Of a stretch of 5,174 bases of DNA, positions 5,060-5,174 are shown piece by piece. The DNA lies in assembly GCA_023459435.1 (NCBI GenBank), contig JAEWUL010000289.1, forward strand, positions 1 to 5,174, in the 5' to 3' direction. Position 1 is the first letter of the stretch, and every line of letters starts with the position of its first letter. A model generated the notes under the pieces. It ran no database searches, had not been told where the DNA came from, and saw nothing but the letters and a program-made list of their open reading frames with translations. The position numbers and the translations under genes are program-made. This stretch comes from Bacteroidota bacterium (GTDB lineage: Bacteria; Bacteroidota; Bacteroidia; Bacteroidales; WCHB1-69).

Positions 5060-5174
5060 ATGAACAAATACAATCCAGATTTCCACAACCGAAGATCAAT
5101 CCGATTGAAAGGATACGATTATTCACTGGAAGGATTGTATTTCATCACCATCTGTTGCCAAAATAGAATATGCC
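5060..5174 (+). CDS. REP-associated tyrosine transposase (RAYT, Y1_Tnp family), N-terminal fragment
   Basis: The ATG at 5060 opens 38 complete codons to the right edge: MNKYNPDFHNRRSIRLKGYD, then YSLEGLYFITICCQNRIC. The pattern HxRRSIRLKGYDYS..GLYFITICxQNR is the characteristic start of Bacteroidota RAYT proteins, single-copy relatives of IS200/IS605 TnpA. These are HUH/Y1 nucleases that cut and join single-stranded DNA at REP hairpins. FITIC is the first beta-strand of the Y1 fold; the HUH motif and catalytic Tyr would lie beyond the window. The start is preceded only by an A-rich stretch (5048-5059) with no Shine-Dalgarno site, normal for this phylum. The gene points away from the insertion sequence. 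Confidence 0.88.
   Translation, partial: MNKYNPDFHNRRSIRLKGYDYSLEGLYFITICCQNRIC

Overview
The window comes from a low-GC member of the Bacteroidota. Three signals support this: a secreted protein ending in a type IX secretion (T9SS) type A sorting domain, upstream elements matching the Bacteroidota -7 box TAnnTTTG at almost every gene start, and start codons preceded by A/T-rich sequence rather than Shine-Dalgarno sites. The genus cannot be told from the sequence.

Left part (1-1200) is a decaying accessory segment. It opens with the N-terminus of a Fic-family protein running off the left edge on the minus strand. Divergent from it is a zinc-ribbon/TM2-type membrane protein gene whose TM2 membrane domain has been lost by an internal, frameshifting deletion. 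A rho-independent terminator follows. Converging on it from the minus strand is a RhuM-family gene whose middle has also been lost by an internal, frameshifting deletion. In both remnants the bases at the junction read sensibly in both the upstream and downstream frames, as expected if short direct repeats recombined.

Central part (1196-3485) is a complete minus-strand unit: Bacteroidota promoter, cobalamin (B12) riboswitch, a possible expression platform, a 626-residue T9SS-secreted surface protein with two tandem copies of an uncharacterised domain, and a strong terminator. The riboswitch makes a role in B12 capture or uptake at the cell surface the best working hypothesis for a protein that has no assigned function from its sequence alone. 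This is the most interesting part of the window.

Right part (3547-4955) is an intact-looking IS4-family insertion sequence with 19-bp perfect terminal inverted repeats and one full-length transposase with all catalytic motif residues. It appears to carry its own terminator just inside the end upstream of the transposase promoter, which would block read-through from outside. It lies about 60 bases upstream of the riboswitch promoter and leaves that promoter intact. Beyond it, the first 38 codons of a REP-associated tyrosine transposase (RAYT, Y1_Tnp/IS200-like) run off the right edge. No rRNA, tRNA or CRISPR array was seen.
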